Positions 23,331 to 32,187 are shown, counted from the first letter of the stretch. The stretch: DNA of 64,000 nt from Clostridium paridis (GCF_016765615.1 NZ_JAESWA010000020.1:1-64000); one strand, 5' to 3'. Notes: generated by a model not told the origin, from the sequence alone. Made by a program: numbers and translations.

Positions 23331-24161
23331 ATGAGTGAACAAAAAAAATTAACTAGAAAAGACCTAGTAAGTGTATTCCTTCGTTCAAACTTCCACCAAG
23401 GTTCTTGGAACTTTGAAAGAATGCAAGCTATAGGATATGCATATGCAATGAATCCAGTTCTTAAGAAATTATATACAACTAAAGAAGAACAAGTAGATGC
23501 TTTAAAGAGACATCTTGAATTCTTCAATACTCATCCTTATGTAACTGCACCTATATTAGGAGTTACTTGTGCAATGGAAGAACAAAGAGCTAATGGAGCT
23601 GACATAGATAATGGAGCAATCAACGGAGTTAAGGTTGGTTTAATGGGACCTTTAGCTGGAGTTGGTGACCCAATATTTTGGGGTACACTAAGACCTGTTC
23701 TTGCAGCATTAGGTGCTTCTATAGCAACTGGTGGTAGTGTATTAGGACCGATATTATTCTTCGTATTATGGAATGTAATTCGTTTAGGATTCAGATGGAC
23801 TACTCAATTCTATGGATATAAAGTTGGAGCTAATATCGTTAAAGATTTAGCTGGAAACAAACTTCAAAAATTAACAGAAGGTGCTTCAATCCTTGGATTA
23901 TTCATCATGGGTGCATTAGTTGCTAGATGGACTTCAATAAAAGTTCCGTTTGTACTTTCAACTGTAACTAACGCTCAAGGTAAAGAAGTTACTACAACTG
24001 TACAAAGTGTTTTAGATTCATTATTACCTGGATTACTAGCATTAGGATTAACTTTCCTTTGCATGAGATTGTTAAGAAAGAAAGTAAGCCCAATAACACT
24101 TATATTTGGACTATTTGCTTTAGGTATCATCGGATATGCTATAGGTTTATTAGGACTATAG
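23331..24161 (+). CDS. Mannose-family PTS enzyme IID
   Basis: 276 residues. Family hallmarks: 'LRSNFHQGSWNFERMQAIGYAYAMNPVL' near the N-terminus, 'FFNTHPYVTAPILGVTCAMEE', and 'GLMGPLAGVGDPIFWGTLRPVLAALGAS'. C-terminal hydrophobic helices anchor it next to EIIC. In other Firmicutes the IIC/IID pair is also the receptor for class IIa bacteriocins and some phages. Start follows AGAGGAGG. Last gene of the operon, closed by a strong terminator. Confidence 0.95.
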   Translation: MSEQKKLTRKDLVSVFLRSNFHQGSWNFERMQAIGYAYAMNPVLKKLYTTKEEQVDALKRHLEFFNTHPYVTAPILGVTCAMEEQRANGADIDNGAINGVKVGLMGPLAGVGDPIFWGTLRPVLAALGASIATGGSVLGPILFFVLWNVIRLGFRWTTQFYGYKVGANIVKDLAGNKLQKLTEGASILGLFIMGALVARWTSIKVPFVLSTVTNAQGKEVTTTVQSVLDSLLPGLLALGLTFLCMRLLRKKVSPITLIFGLFALGIIGYAIGLLGL

Positions 24162-24183
24162 AATATAATAAATATGTCAAATT

Positions 24184-24234
24184 AATCCCTGAGAATTCAC
24201 CTCAATATGGTGGAGTCTCTCAGGGATTTTTTTA
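24184..24234 (+). terminator. Terminator of the PTS operon
   Basis: ATCCCTGAGA and CACC pair with GGTG and TCTCAGGGAT, followed by seven Ts. Confidence 0.92.
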
Positions 24235-24245
24235 TTATTATTAAG

Positions 24246-24291
24246 TTTCGAATGAAACTATATTGATTTCAAACGAAAGTAGATGTATAAT
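24246..24291 (+). promoter_or_regulatory. Promoter and double operator of the deoR-type operon
   Basis: TTGATT (24263) and TATAAT (24286) with a 17-base spacer. Two inverted repeats of form TTTC-N4-GAAA lie at 24246-24257 (TTTCGAATGAAA) and 24267-24278 (TTTCAAACGAAA), centres 21 bp apart, on the same helix face. They overlap or adjoin the -35 box, as expected for autorepression by the DeoR-type protein. Confidence 0.72.
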
Positions 24292-24327
24292 TATATTAAA
24301 AATATAGCCTAGTGAGGTGATGCTATT

Positions 24328-25071
24328 TTGAATGAAAGAAGAAGCGAAATATTTAATATAATTTCAATAGAACCTAAGGTATCAGTAAAAGAATTATCAA
24401 ATATTCTTGGGGTATCAGAGGTTACAATAAGAAAAGATCTTTCAGCACTAGAAGAAGAGGGTGTTTTAAAAAGGACTCATGGTGGAGCAGTGCAAATAGC
24501 TTCAAGCTCTATAGAAAAAAGACTATCATTCAGACAAATTGAGAAGCAAAGAATAGCAGAAGAGGCTTCAAAGTTAGTCCTACCTGGTGAGACTATATTA
24601 TTAGAAGCAGGTTCTACTAATACGGTTCTAGCAAAAGAAATTTCAAAAAAATCAGGAGTTCATATAATAACAAATTCTTTATATATTACCTATATGCTTA
24701 AAGATACACTTCAAGTTAAAGTGACATTATTAGGAGGAGAGTTGCAACAAGATTCAGAAGCAATGGTTGGACCACTCACCACTTTAAGTTTAAGTAAAAT
24801 TGCAGTTGATAAAGCTTTTATTGGAATGGATGGTTTTTCTGAAAAGTTAGGCTTTACCTGTGGAGATTTTTTTAGAGCTGAAGTTGGAAAGGAAATGTGC
24901 AAGAGAGCAGAAAAAACTATTGTTTTAGCTGATTCTTCGAAATTTGACAATATAGGAGTTACTCCTGTTGTAGAACTTAATGATGTCTATATGGTAATTA
25001 CAGATAAAGATATAACAAAAGAAAAGTTAAGTATTTTAAAGAAACATAATGTGAACACTATCATAGTCTAG
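24328..25071 (+). CDS. DeoR-family transcriptional repressor
   Basis: 247 residues. Residues 1-56 are the DeoR helix-turn-helix (ERRSEIFNII, VSVKELSNILGVSEVTIRKDL, LKRTHGGAV). The C-terminal DeoRC sensor has 'LEAGSTNTVLAKEIS' and 'IGMDGFSEKLGFTCGD', a fold related to ribose-5-phosphate isomerase that binds phosphorylated sugars. Start is TTG, with GAGGTGAT upstream. It heads a three-gene operon with an oxidoreductase and an RpiA-like isomerase, so it probably senses a sugar phosphate handled by them. The double TTTC-N4-GAAA operator at its own promoter suggests negative autoregulation. Confidence 0.93.
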   Translation: MNERRSEIFNIISIEPKVSVKELSNILGVSEVTIRKDLSALEEEGVLKRTHGGAVQIASSSIEKRLSFRQIEKQRIAEEASKLVLPGETILLEAGSTNTVLAKEISKKSGVHIITNSLYITYMLKDTLQVKVTLLGGELQQDSEAMVGPLTTLSLSKIAVDKAFIGMDGFSEKLGFTCGDFFRAEVGKEMCKRAEKTIVLADSSKFDNIGVTPVVELNDVYMVITDKDITKEKLSILKKHNVNTIIV

Positions 25072-25092
25072 TATGAAAAGGAGAGGATTAAT

Positions 25093-26154
25093 ATGAGTAA
25101 AACAGTAAATGTAGGTTTGATTGGTTATGGGGTTGCAGGGCAAGTATTTCATGCACCTATGGTATATAGCGTAGACGGGTTAAGGTTATATAAAATATAT
25201 GATGGAAGAGTAGAGAATGAGGAAAAAATAAATTCTAAATATAAAGATGTTTTATTTACTACTAATATTGATGAAATATATAATGATGAAAATATAGATT
25301 TAGTTATAGTAGCAACTCCTAATACAGCCCATTATGAACTTGCAAAAAGAGCATTAGAAGCTGGGAAAAATGTACTTGTAGAGAAGCCATTTACAGTAAC
25401 TTCAGAAGAGGCAGATAAGCTAATCCAATTAGCAAAGGAAAAGAATAAGCTCTTGACTGTGCATCATAATAGAAGATGGGATAGTGATTTTAAGACTATA
25501 AAGAGAGTAATTAATGGTGGGTTACTAGGAGAACTTGCAGAATATGAAGCTCATTATGATAGATTTAGAAACTTTTTTAAGGAAAATGCTTGGAGAGAAC
25601 AGAATACTCCAGGAGCAGGAATACTTTATGATTTAGGTTCTCATTTAATAGATCAAGCTCAAGACTTATTTGGGCTTCCAGAGGAAGTCTTTGGAGACTT
25701 GAACATACAAAGAAAAGGTGGAGAGACAATAGATAATTTTGAAGTAATATTAAAGTATCCTAGTTTAAAGGTTACATTAAAGGCAGGAATGCTAGTAAAA
25801 GAAGATAGTCCACATTTTGTTTTATATGGGAATAAGGGAAGCTTTGTTAAGTACGGTATGGATGTACAAGAAGGAAATTTAAGAAAAGATTTAATACCTA
25901 AGTATACTCAAGAATGGGGAAAAGAATCGCAAGAACTATGGGGGACACTAAATACTGAGCTTAACGGACTTAATTTTAGAGGAAAAGTTGAAAGTGAAAA
26001 CGGAGATTATAGAGCATTATATGAAAATGTTTATAAAGCAATAATTGGTGAAGAAGATATAATTGTAAAACCACAAGAGGCTAGAAATACTATAAGAATA
26101 ATAGAGCTAGCAGAAGAAAGTAATAAGAAAAAAGCATGGGTGAAATTTAGTTAA
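25093..26154 (+). CDS. Gfo/Idh/MocA-family NAD(P)-dependent oxidoreductase
   Basis: 353 residues. N-terminal Rossmann domain with GLIGYGVAGQVFHAP (residues ~7-21) and VATPNTAHYELAKRALEAGK; the EKPF segment near residue 98 carries the catalytic Lys. The C-terminal sheet domain holds the GAGILYDLGSHLIDQ substrate block. Family members oxidise sugars, inositols or related polyols; this subgroup (YvaA/YdgJ-like) includes inositol and scyllo-inositol dehydrogenases. AAAAGGAGAGG precedes the ATG. It lies between deoR and an rpiA homologue, pointing to a sugar-interconversion role; substrate unknown. Confidence 0.92.
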   Translation: MSKTVNVGLIGYGVAGQVFHAPMVYSVDGLRLYKIYDGRVENEEKINSKYKDVLFTTNIDEIYNDENIDLVIVATPNTAHYELAKRALEAGKNVLVEKPFTVTSEEADKLIQLAKEKNKLLTVHHNRRWDSDFKTIKRVINGGLLGELAEYEAHYDRFRNFFKENAWREQNTPGAGILYDLGSHLIDQAQDLFGLPEEVFGDLNIQRKGGETIDNFEVILKYPSLKVTLKAGMLVKEDSPHFVLYGNKGSFVKYGMDVQEGNLRKDLIPKYTQEWGKESQELWGTLNTELNGLNFRGKVESENGDYRALYENVYKAIIGEEDIIVKPQEARNTIRIIELAEESNKKKAWVKFS

Positions 26155-26171
26155 TATACTGAGGTGTAGTT

Positions 26172-26852
26172 ATGGATGCAAATGAATTAAAAAAAGAAAG
26201 TGCTAAGAAGGCATTAGATTATATAAATGACGGAATGATAGTTGGATTAGGAGCAGGTGGAAGTGTAGCATATCTTGCAGATTATTTAAGTGAGAAATCA
26301 AAGAGTGGATTTAATGTAAAAATAGTAACCCCTTCTCGCTCGACAAAGTTATTATGTTATGAGAAAGGACTAAATGTATTAGATACTTCACTTGTAAGTA
26401 GTATTGATGTAGCCTTTGATGGATGCGATGAGGTAGATACAAAACTAAATGCACTTAAAAGTGGAGGAGGAGTTCATACAAAAGAAAAACTAATTGGAAC
26501 TATGGCGAAAAACTATATACTCTTAGTTGATGAAAGTAAATTTTCTAATACACTTACTTTTAAAGTACCAGTAGTATTAGAAATAATAGAAGAAGCATTG
26601 AGTTATATAATTGAAGAGGTAAAGAAAATTGGAGGAGAGCCTAAGCTTAGAAGTTCAAAAGAAAAGGATGGTTTTGTAATAACAGATAACGGAAACCTTT
26701 TACTTGACGTAAATTTTAAAAATGTTAATAACATTGAAAGCTTAGATAAAGCTTTAAAAGATATAAGAGGAGTTGTAGAAACTTCATTATTTGTAAATGT
26801 TGTGACAAAAGCTATAGTAGCATCTGAAAATGAAATAAAAGTCATAGAATAG
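26172..26852 (+). CDS. Ribose-5-phosphate isomerase A family protein
   Basis: 226 residues, RpiA fold. The catalytic set equivalent to E. coli Asp81, Asp84 and Lys94 is kept in DGCDEVDTKLNALK. The phosphate loop reads GLGAGGSVAYL instead of the usual GLGTGSTA, and the next block is SGGGVHTKEKLIG instead of KGGGGALTREK, so it is a divergent paralogue that may isomerise a different sugar phosphate. GAGGTG precedes the ATG, 17 bases after the oxidoreductase stop. It is the last gene of the deoR operon. If no other rpi gene exists it could still be the housekeeping enzyme. Confidence 0.9.
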   Translation: MDANELKKESAKKALDYINDGMIVGLGAGGSVAYLADYLSEKSKSGFNVKIVTPSRSTKLLCYEKGLNVLDTSLVSSIDVAFDGCDEVDTKLNALKSGGGVHTKEKLIGTMAKNYILLVDESKFSNTLTFKVPVVLEIIEEALSYIIEEVKKIGGEPKLRSSKEKDGFVITDNGNLLLDVNFKNVNNIESLDKALKDIRGVVETSLFVNVVTKAIVASENEIKVIE

Positions 26853-26855
26853 TAT

Positions 26856-26894
26856 AAACTCCGAAGCACAGTACTTAGGCTTCGGAGTTTAGTT
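26856..26894. terminator. Terminator between rpiA-like gene and GtrA gene
   Basis: AAACTCCGAAGC pairs with GCTTCGGAGTTT, followed by AGTTTATT on the + strand; the minus side also has a short T-run. Confidence 0.85.
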
Positions 26895-26896
26895 TA

Positions 26897-27268
26897 TTAT
26901 TTAAATGTCCATATCTTATTAATTATAAAATTGGCTGCAAAACCCAAAATGATAGCAGGTATTTGAGCGAGTGTTTTATTTGCACCAAGTAAGTGAACAA
27001 AGAACCAAAGTGTGGAACTATTAATTATAAACGATATAACATTGGTTATTAAAAATTTTACTCCTGTATCCACAGTTGCTTTTTTCTTAAATACAAAGTT
27101 ACTACTTAAAATAAAGCCATTTATGGTTCCTGCAACATAACCAATGGCATTAGCAATTAAGTAATTAACGTTTATATATATTAATAAATTATAAATAATA
27201 AAGGTAATTAATGTGTTAAGTACACCAACCACTGAAAACTTTAAAAGCTTATCCATTATTAAATACAT
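26897..27268 (-). CDS. GtrA-family membrane protein
   Basis: 123 residues with four transmembrane helices (about 8-30, 36-57, 72-92, 98-119). 'LLKFSVVGVLNTLITFIIYNLLI' and 'GYVAGTINGFILSSNFVFKKK' followed by 'NFIINKIWTFK' are the GtrA signatures. GtrA-like proteins are thought to help flip lipid-linked sugars in surface glycan synthesis. No glycosyltransferase lies beside it here. GGAAGGATG precedes the ATG. It is transcribed alone. Confidence 0.92.
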   Translation of the reverse strand: MYLIMDKLLKFSVVGVLNTLITFIIYNLLIYINVNYLIANAIGYVAGTINGFILSSNFVFKKKATVDTGVKFLITNVISFIINSSTLWFFVHLLGANKTLAQIPAIILGFAANFIINKIWTFK

Positions 27269-27396
27269 CCTTCCTGGAATATTATTATATTTTGGACTTC
27301 ATAATTTATATTATAACAATATAAAATGGTGATTCAATGGATATTATATGTGAATTTTATGGGATAACTCACATAATTAATGGTAAAGATGCTTAT

Positions 27397-27432
27397 AAAA
27401 AATAGTTCTAAGTAAATTTAGAACTATTTTTC
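27397..27432 (-). terminator. Terminator of the VanX-like gene
   Basis: AAATAGTTCTAA pairs with TTAGAACTATTT; on the minus strand it is followed by TTTTTTAT. Confidence 0.85.
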
Positions 27433-27453
27433 AAAAATTATGAATACTTGAAA

Positions 27454-28179
27454 CTAAAAATCTTCTAATGGTATGTCTAAAATAGGATAATTATCAGCTT
27501 CAGAATCATCATAATGCCACCATTCAGTTTCTATGGTATCAAATCCATTCTTCTCCATTACTGAAGTGAGTAATTCAAGATTTTTTTTGGCAGTATCTGA
27601 GATGTTTGTATTAGTTCTGTAGGCACTCGTATTAAATTCATCGAATCCAGTAGGCATTTCAAGTTCTTTACCAGTACTATCCACTAGCGTGATGTCTACA
27701 GCTGCACCTCTATTATGTCTTGAACCACTAACATATGGCGAAGCAATAAATCGCCTATCTTTAACTAAATTCCACAGATTAACTTGTACAGAAGCTGGTC
27801 TATAGGCATCCCAAATCTTAATCTTATAACCAAGTTTCTTAAAATCATTATTAGCGTTTATTAATTTATCTAAAGTTCCTTTTTGTAATAAGCAAGTGTC
27901 TACAGGATATATTTTTTTGCCAGTAAAATTATTAGTTGTTGAATATCTTAAATCTATTACGAAACTTTCATCATAATCTAGTACTGGTACTAATCCACTT
28001 TGGTCAGAAGTAGTATCTTTTGACATAAGGTACTTTTCACCAGCCAGATTAATAACAGATGTAGTGGTTGGAGTACCTTTGCTCTGTGAAAAAAAGGCGC
28101 CAGCTCCAAGACCAGTTCCAATTCCTGCAGAAAATATTAATGCTGATATTATAAAAGTCAATAAATTTTCTTTCTTCAC
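27454..28179 (-). CDS. D-alanyl-D-alanine dipeptidase, VanX-like (M15), membrane-anchored
   Basis: 241 residues from the GTG at 28177-28179, which follows GAAAGGAG; an upstream ATG overlaps that site. An N-terminal uncleaved or cleaved signal (LLTFIISALIFSAGIGTGLGAGAFF) is followed by the zinc peptidase domain. Zinc ligands are in SRHNRGAAVDITL and EWWHYDD, and 'WDAYRPASVQVNLW' supplies the transition-state Arg. VanX-type enzymes cut D-Ala-D-Ala; the exported location fits wall-fragment recycling rather than the cytosolic vancomycin-resistance role. There are no vanH/vanA genes here. Confidence 0.9.
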   Translation of the reverse strand: MKKENLLTFIISALIFSAGIGTGLGAGAFFSQSKGTPTTTSVINLAGEKYLMSKDTTSDQSGLVPVLDYDESFVIDLRYSTTNNFTGKKIYPVDTCLLQKGTLDKLINANNDFKKLGYKIKIWDAYRPASVQVNLWNLVKDRRFIASPYVSGSRHNRGAAVDITLVDSTGKELEMPTGFDEFNTSAYRTNTNISDTAKKNLELLTSVMEKNGFDTIETEWWHYDDSEADNYPILDIPLEDF

Positions 28180-28333
28180 TAAAAGACTCCTTTCTACAAA
28201 CATACTAGTTACTAATTATTATTTCGGTTAAAATAGTAATTAGTTAATATTATACTATATAATTCACATAACTAGGTTTTAATATTTAGTAAAGGTTTTT
28301 AAGTTCAACTAATAATTTATTTATGTATGAATA

Positions 28334-28366
28334 AATTAAGTTTCCTATAAGAAAACCTATAACATA
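28334..28366 (+). repeat. Dispersed intergenic repeat, copy B
   Basis: 33 bases with TTAAGTTTCCTAT and ACCTATAACATA, 28 of 33 identical to 6365-6397. A related partial copy reads on the minus strand near 16412-16440. An upstream TAGGTTTT (about 28274) could pair with AAAACCTA here. Lies 50-80 bases before the helicase gene. Confidence 0.45.
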
Positions 28367-28417
28367 TTAAAATAATAAAATAATATATTATTTTTAGAAA
28401 GCTTAATGAGGTTCAAA

Positions 28418-30760
28418 ATGGATAATGGAGGAATAAGAATTTCTGTTAGAAACTTAATAGAATTTATATTAAGAAGAGGAAATATTGATAGTAGTTATAT
28501 GGGTAACAAGAGGGCTCAAGAGGGAACAAGAGCGCATCAATATCTTCAAAAAGAAAATTCTAAGATTTATGAAGAATATAAAAAAGAAGTTTATTTTAAG
28601 CATATTTTTGAAAGAGAGAGTATGTCAATTTCTGTTGAAGGAAGAGCAGATGGCATTATAAAAATAGATGACAGAATAATAATTGAGGAAATAAAAAGCA
28701 CAACAAAAGAACTAGTACTTATAGAAGAAGATAATAATATGCTTCATTGGGCACAAGTGAAATTTTATGGATATATGTATCTAATAGAAAATGATGGGAA
28801 CTCCATAGAGTTGCAGCTAACATATATCCATCTAGATAGCAATGAAACAAAAAAGTTTAATAAAGTTTTTGAATTACAAGAATTAGAGGAATTCGTTAAC
28901 TTTGTAGTAGATGAATATATAAAATGGGCTCTTTTTACCTTGGACTGGGTAAAAGAAAGAAATAATTCAATAAAGAGTTTAGAATTTCCATTTGAAAGAT
29001 ATAGAAAAGGACAGAGAGAATTTGCAGTAGTAGTATATAACACAATTAAATCAAAAGGAATGCTATTCGCACAGGCACCAACGGGTATAGGTAAGACTAT
29101 ATCAACATTGTTTCCAGCAATAAAATCCTTAGGAGAAGAATTATCAGACAGGATATTTTATTTAACAGCAAAAACTATAACAAGAACTGTGGCAGAAGAA
29201 TCTCTAAGATTAATTAGAGATAAGAAAGTTAGAATAAAAAGCATAACTTTAACTGCAAAAGATAAAATATGCTTTAATAGTGGTTCTAGCTGTAATGCAG
29301 AGGAGTGCGCTTATGCACAAGGGTTTTATGATAAGGTGAATGAAGCTCTTTTTGATATTATAAATAATGAAGATGAATTTACAAGAGAAAAGATAGAAAC
29401 CTATAGTAAAAGATATGGGATATGTCCATTTGAGTTTTCGCTTGAAATATCTAACTGGAGTGATGTTATTATTGGTGATTATAACTACGTATTTGATCCA
29501 AGAGTTTATTTAAAGAGATTCTTTGATGAAAGTTCAGAAAAATATACCTTTCTAATAGATGAAGCTCATAATCTAGTGTCTAGGGGAAGAGAAATGTTTT
29601 CTGCTATTTTGGAAAAGAGAGCTATACTAAACGCAAAAAAAATATTAAAAGGTGAAAAAAAGTTAATTAAGTATCTAAATAAGATAAATACATACTTAAT
29701 ATCATTAAAAAAAGATGCTCAAGATAAAGATGTAAAGGAAATAATAGTAGATGAGCCAACAGTACTTTATGAATATATAAGAGGATACCTAAAAGAATGT
29801 GATGAATTCCTCGTAACTCATAAGGATTTCCCAGAGTATGAGCAGATATTAGATTTATATTTTCAATTAAATACATTTATAAATATTAGTGGGTTTTATG
29901 ACGAAAATTATTTGACTATAGTTAAGTTAGATGGGGAAGAACTGATTTTAAAGTTATTTTGTATAAATCCAAGTAAAAATTTAAGGGAGGGGATGAACAG
30001 ATCAAATAGCAAAATAGTATTTTCTGCGACACTTTCCCCGGGAAATTATTTTATAGAATTGTTGGGAGGAAGTGAGGAAAGTTATAAAATGAGTCTTCCA
30101 TCACCTTTTCCAGAGAAAAATCTTTTGACATTAATTGCTCCAATATCCACACGGTATAAGCATAGAGAAGCAACTATAAATAAAATCATTTCTATGATAT
30201 TAGAATTTGTAAAAGCTAAAAGAGGAAATTATATGTGCTTTTTCCCTTCATATAAGTACATGAAGCAAGCTCAAGAAATTTTGGATTCTAGAAACGAAGA
30301 TATAATATTTATAATGCAGAAGGACAATATGAGTGAGGAGGATAAAGAGGAGTTCTTGAAAGAATTTAAAGAACCAAAAGATAAAAGTCAACTAGGCTTA
30401 TGTGTTTTGGGAGGAGTATTCTCTGAGGGAATAGATTTGACAGGAGATTCGTTAATAGGTGCAATAATTGTTGGAGTGGGCTTGCCTCAAATATCTTTTG
30501 AACAAGATCTGATAAAGGATTTTTTTAAGGAAAAGGGAGAAGGATATGATTATGCATATACTTATCCAGGAATAAACAAAGTTATGCAAGCTGTGGGAAG
30601 AGTTATCAGAAGAGAAGAGGATAAGGGAGCTACATTACTTATAGATGATAGATTTATTAGTAATAAGTATTTAAGATTGATGCCAGAAAATTGGAGAGAC
30701 CTCAAAATAGTCAGAGATAAGGAAGATATAATTAAAGAAATGGATGATTTCTGGAGTTAA
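28418..30760 (+). CDS. PD-(D/E)XK nuclease fused to XPD/DinG-type Fe-S helicase
   Basis: 780 residues. Residues ~1-175 look like a RecB/Cas4-type nuclease: His40 (GTRAHQYL), Asp78 (EGRADGI), Glu91-x-Lys93 (EEIKSTT) and the downstream Gln/Tyr motif WAQVKFYGYMYL. Residues ~190-780 are a superfamily 2 helicase: Walker A APTGIGKT (~220), DEAH (~381), and an XPD-like iron-sulphur domain with cysteines near 285, 292, 297 and 336; the second motor domain ends with 'QAVGRVIRREEDKG'. It probably unwinds and trims damaged or branched DNA. ATG at 28418 is chosen because GAGG lies 7 bases upstream. Single gene. Confidence 0.9.
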   Translation: MDNGGIRISVRNLIEFILRRGNIDSSYMGNKRAQEGTRAHQYLQKENSKIYEEYKKEVYFKHIFERESMSISVEGRADGIIKIDDRIIIEEIKSTTKELVLIEEDNNMLHWAQVKFYGYMYLIENDGNSIELQLTYIHLDSNETKKFNKVFELQELEEFVNFVVDEYIKWALFTLDWVKERNNSIKSLEFPFERYRKGQREFAVVVYNTIKSKGMLFAQAPTGIGKTISTLFPAIKSLGEELSDRIFYLTAKTITRTVAEESLRLIRDKKVRIKSITLTAKDKICFNSGSSCNAEECAYAQGFYDKVNEALFDIINNEDEFTREKIETYSKRYGICPFEFSLEISNWSDVIIGDYNYVFDPRVYLKRFFDESSEKYTFLIDEAHNLVSRGREMFSAILEKRAILNAKKILKGEKKLIKYLNKINTYLISLKKDAQDKDVKEIIVDEPTVLYEYIRGYLKECDEFLVTHKDFPEYEQILDLYFQLNTFINISGFYDENYLTIVKLDGEELILKLFCINPSKNLREGMNRSNSKIVFSATLSPGNYFIELLGGSEESYKMSLPSPFPEKNLLTLIAPISTRYKHREATINKIISMILEFVKAKRGNYMCFFPSYKYMKQAQEILDSRNEDIIFIMQKDNMSEEDKEEFLKEFKEPKDKSQLGLCVLGGVFSEGIDLTGDSLIGAIIVGVGLPQISFEQDLIKDFFKEKGEGYDYAYTYPGINKVMQAVGRVIRREEDKGATLLIDDRFISNKYLRLMPENWRDLKIVRDKEDIIKEMDDFWS

Positions 30761-30772
30761 CTTAATATTTAG

Positions 30773-30807
30773 AAAGTACCATATTAAAGATAATATGGTA
30801 CTTTTTT
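30773..30807 (+). terminator. Terminator of the helicase gene
   Basis: AAAGTACCATATTA pairs with TAATATGGTACTTT around AAGA, followed by TTTT. Confidence 0.9.
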
Positions 30808-30895
30808 ATAAAGTTTTAGTCGATTACCTTGAAGTATACTAATTCATGTTATATAGTTATATGTAATACTTAGAAGGGCTTAAGGGGGGAAAGAA

Positions 30896-32122
30896 ATGCT
30901 TAATAAGTTTAATATATATAAGGGGCTACCAACAACAATATATATAGTATTCGCAGTGCAAATAATTAATAGATTTGGTGATTTTGTTATGCCATTTATG
31001 ACGTTATTCTTAACTAAAAAATTAGGTATGTCATTAGGCATAGTTGGTGTAATAGTAATGGTAACATCATTAATTACAATACCGGGATCTATGCTCGGAG
31101 GGATTTTCGCAGATAAATTAGGAAGAAAAAAGACTTATATATTTGCACAAACTGCATCAGCATTATTTCTCGTACCTTGTGCATTCTTAGGCACATCATA
31201 TATAGTAGTAGCATTTCTTATGATATCAACGTTCTTTAATGGAGCAGTAAGGCCAGCTTTGCATGCAATAATTGCAGATGTTTTGCCACCAGAAAAAAGA
31301 CAAGCAGGGTATTCTCTGCAATACTTAGGAATAAATATCGGAGTAGCAATTGGTCCTATTGTAGCAGGGTTCTTATTTAATAATTTCCTTCCGATGCTTT
31401 TTATAGGAGATTCATTAACATCATTTATTGCATTAGGACTAGCGTATATTTATATAAAAGAAACTAAACCTAATCTTACAAAAGGGGAAAATAATCCTAA
31501 AGAAAAGCCTAAAAAGGATAATATGATAAAGATTTTATTAGGAAAGCCAGAAATATTAATGTTTTTAACTATCTATATTGTATTTACAGTAGTATCAACT
31601 CAAAGTACTTTTGCATTACCTCTGATGATTGACAATGTATTTTCTATAGATGGTGCAGAAAAATATGGGTTTCTAATGAGTGTTAATGCAATTACAGTTA
31701 TATTTTTCACAGTTTTTATTACACGATTAACAAGGAGAATACATTCATTAATTAATATTTTGATTGCAATAATGCTTTATGGAATTGGACTTGGAATGAT
31801 AGGTATTATAAGGTCATATACATTATTTGTTATATCCACTGTAATATGGACTATAGGAGAAATTCTTATAGTTACAAATTTTGGGGTTTACTTGGCTAAT
31901 AAAAGTCCTTCAGACTATAGAGCGAGATTTAGTGCTATCGGAAGCTTGAGTTGGGCGATTGGGGCCTCAATGGGTACTTCATTAGGAGGAAAATATATTG
32001 AAAAACAAGGAATTATAGAAGTATGGCCTTTAGCATTTGTTTTATGTTCTTTTTCAGCCTTTTTAATGTTTCTTCTTTATTTGCGAAGTACTAAAACAGA
32101 GAAAGTTAGAGCAGAATCATAA
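30896..32122 (+). CDS. Major facilitator superfamily transporter
   Basis: 408 residues, twelve predicted membrane helices with a cytoplasmic loop near residue 200 rich in Lys/Pro/Asn. The motif A variant GGIFADKLGRKK lies between TM2 and TM3, and 'GINIGVAIGPIVAGFLF' in TM5 is of the drug-antiporter (motif C) kind. Such pumps export drugs or small metabolites with protons; substrate unknown. GGGGGGAAAG precedes the ATG. It has its own terminator. Confidence 0.9.
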   Translation: MLNKFNIYKGLPTTIYIVFAVQIINRFGDFVMPFMTLFLTKKLGMSLGIVGVIVMVTSLITIPGSMLGGIFADKLGRKKTYIFAQTASALFLVPCAFLGTSYIVVAFLMISTFFNGAVRPALHAIIADVLPPEKRQAGYSLQYLGINIGVAIGPIVAGFLFNNFLPMLFIGDSLTSFIALGLAYIYIKETKPNLTKGENNPKEKPKKDNMIKILLGKPEILMFLTIYIVFTVVSTQSTFALPLMIDNVFSIDGAEKYGFLMSVNAITVIFFTVFITRLTRRIHSLINILIAIMLYGIGLGMIGIIRSYTLFVISTVIWTIGEILIVTNFGVYLANKSPSDYRARFSAIGSLSWAIGASMGTSLGGKYIEKQGIIEVWPLAFVLCSFSAFLMFLLYLRSTKTEKVRAES

Positions 32123-32150
32123 AAATATAATTAAGAAGTATTTTATTTAT

Positions 32151-32187
32151 TTCGGCAGAGTAGATTAGCTACCTGCCGATTTTTTTA
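32151..32187 (+). terminator. Terminator of the MFS gene
   Basis: CGGCAG pairs with CTGCCG with a secondary TAG/CTA pairing in the loop, followed by ATTTTTTT. Confidence 0.85.

Noticed and set aside
27454-28179. Vancomycin-resistance locus, suggested by the VanX-like protein
   Set aside because: No vanH, vanA-type ligase or VanRS genes adjoin it and the protein has an export signal, unlike cytosolic resistance VanX.
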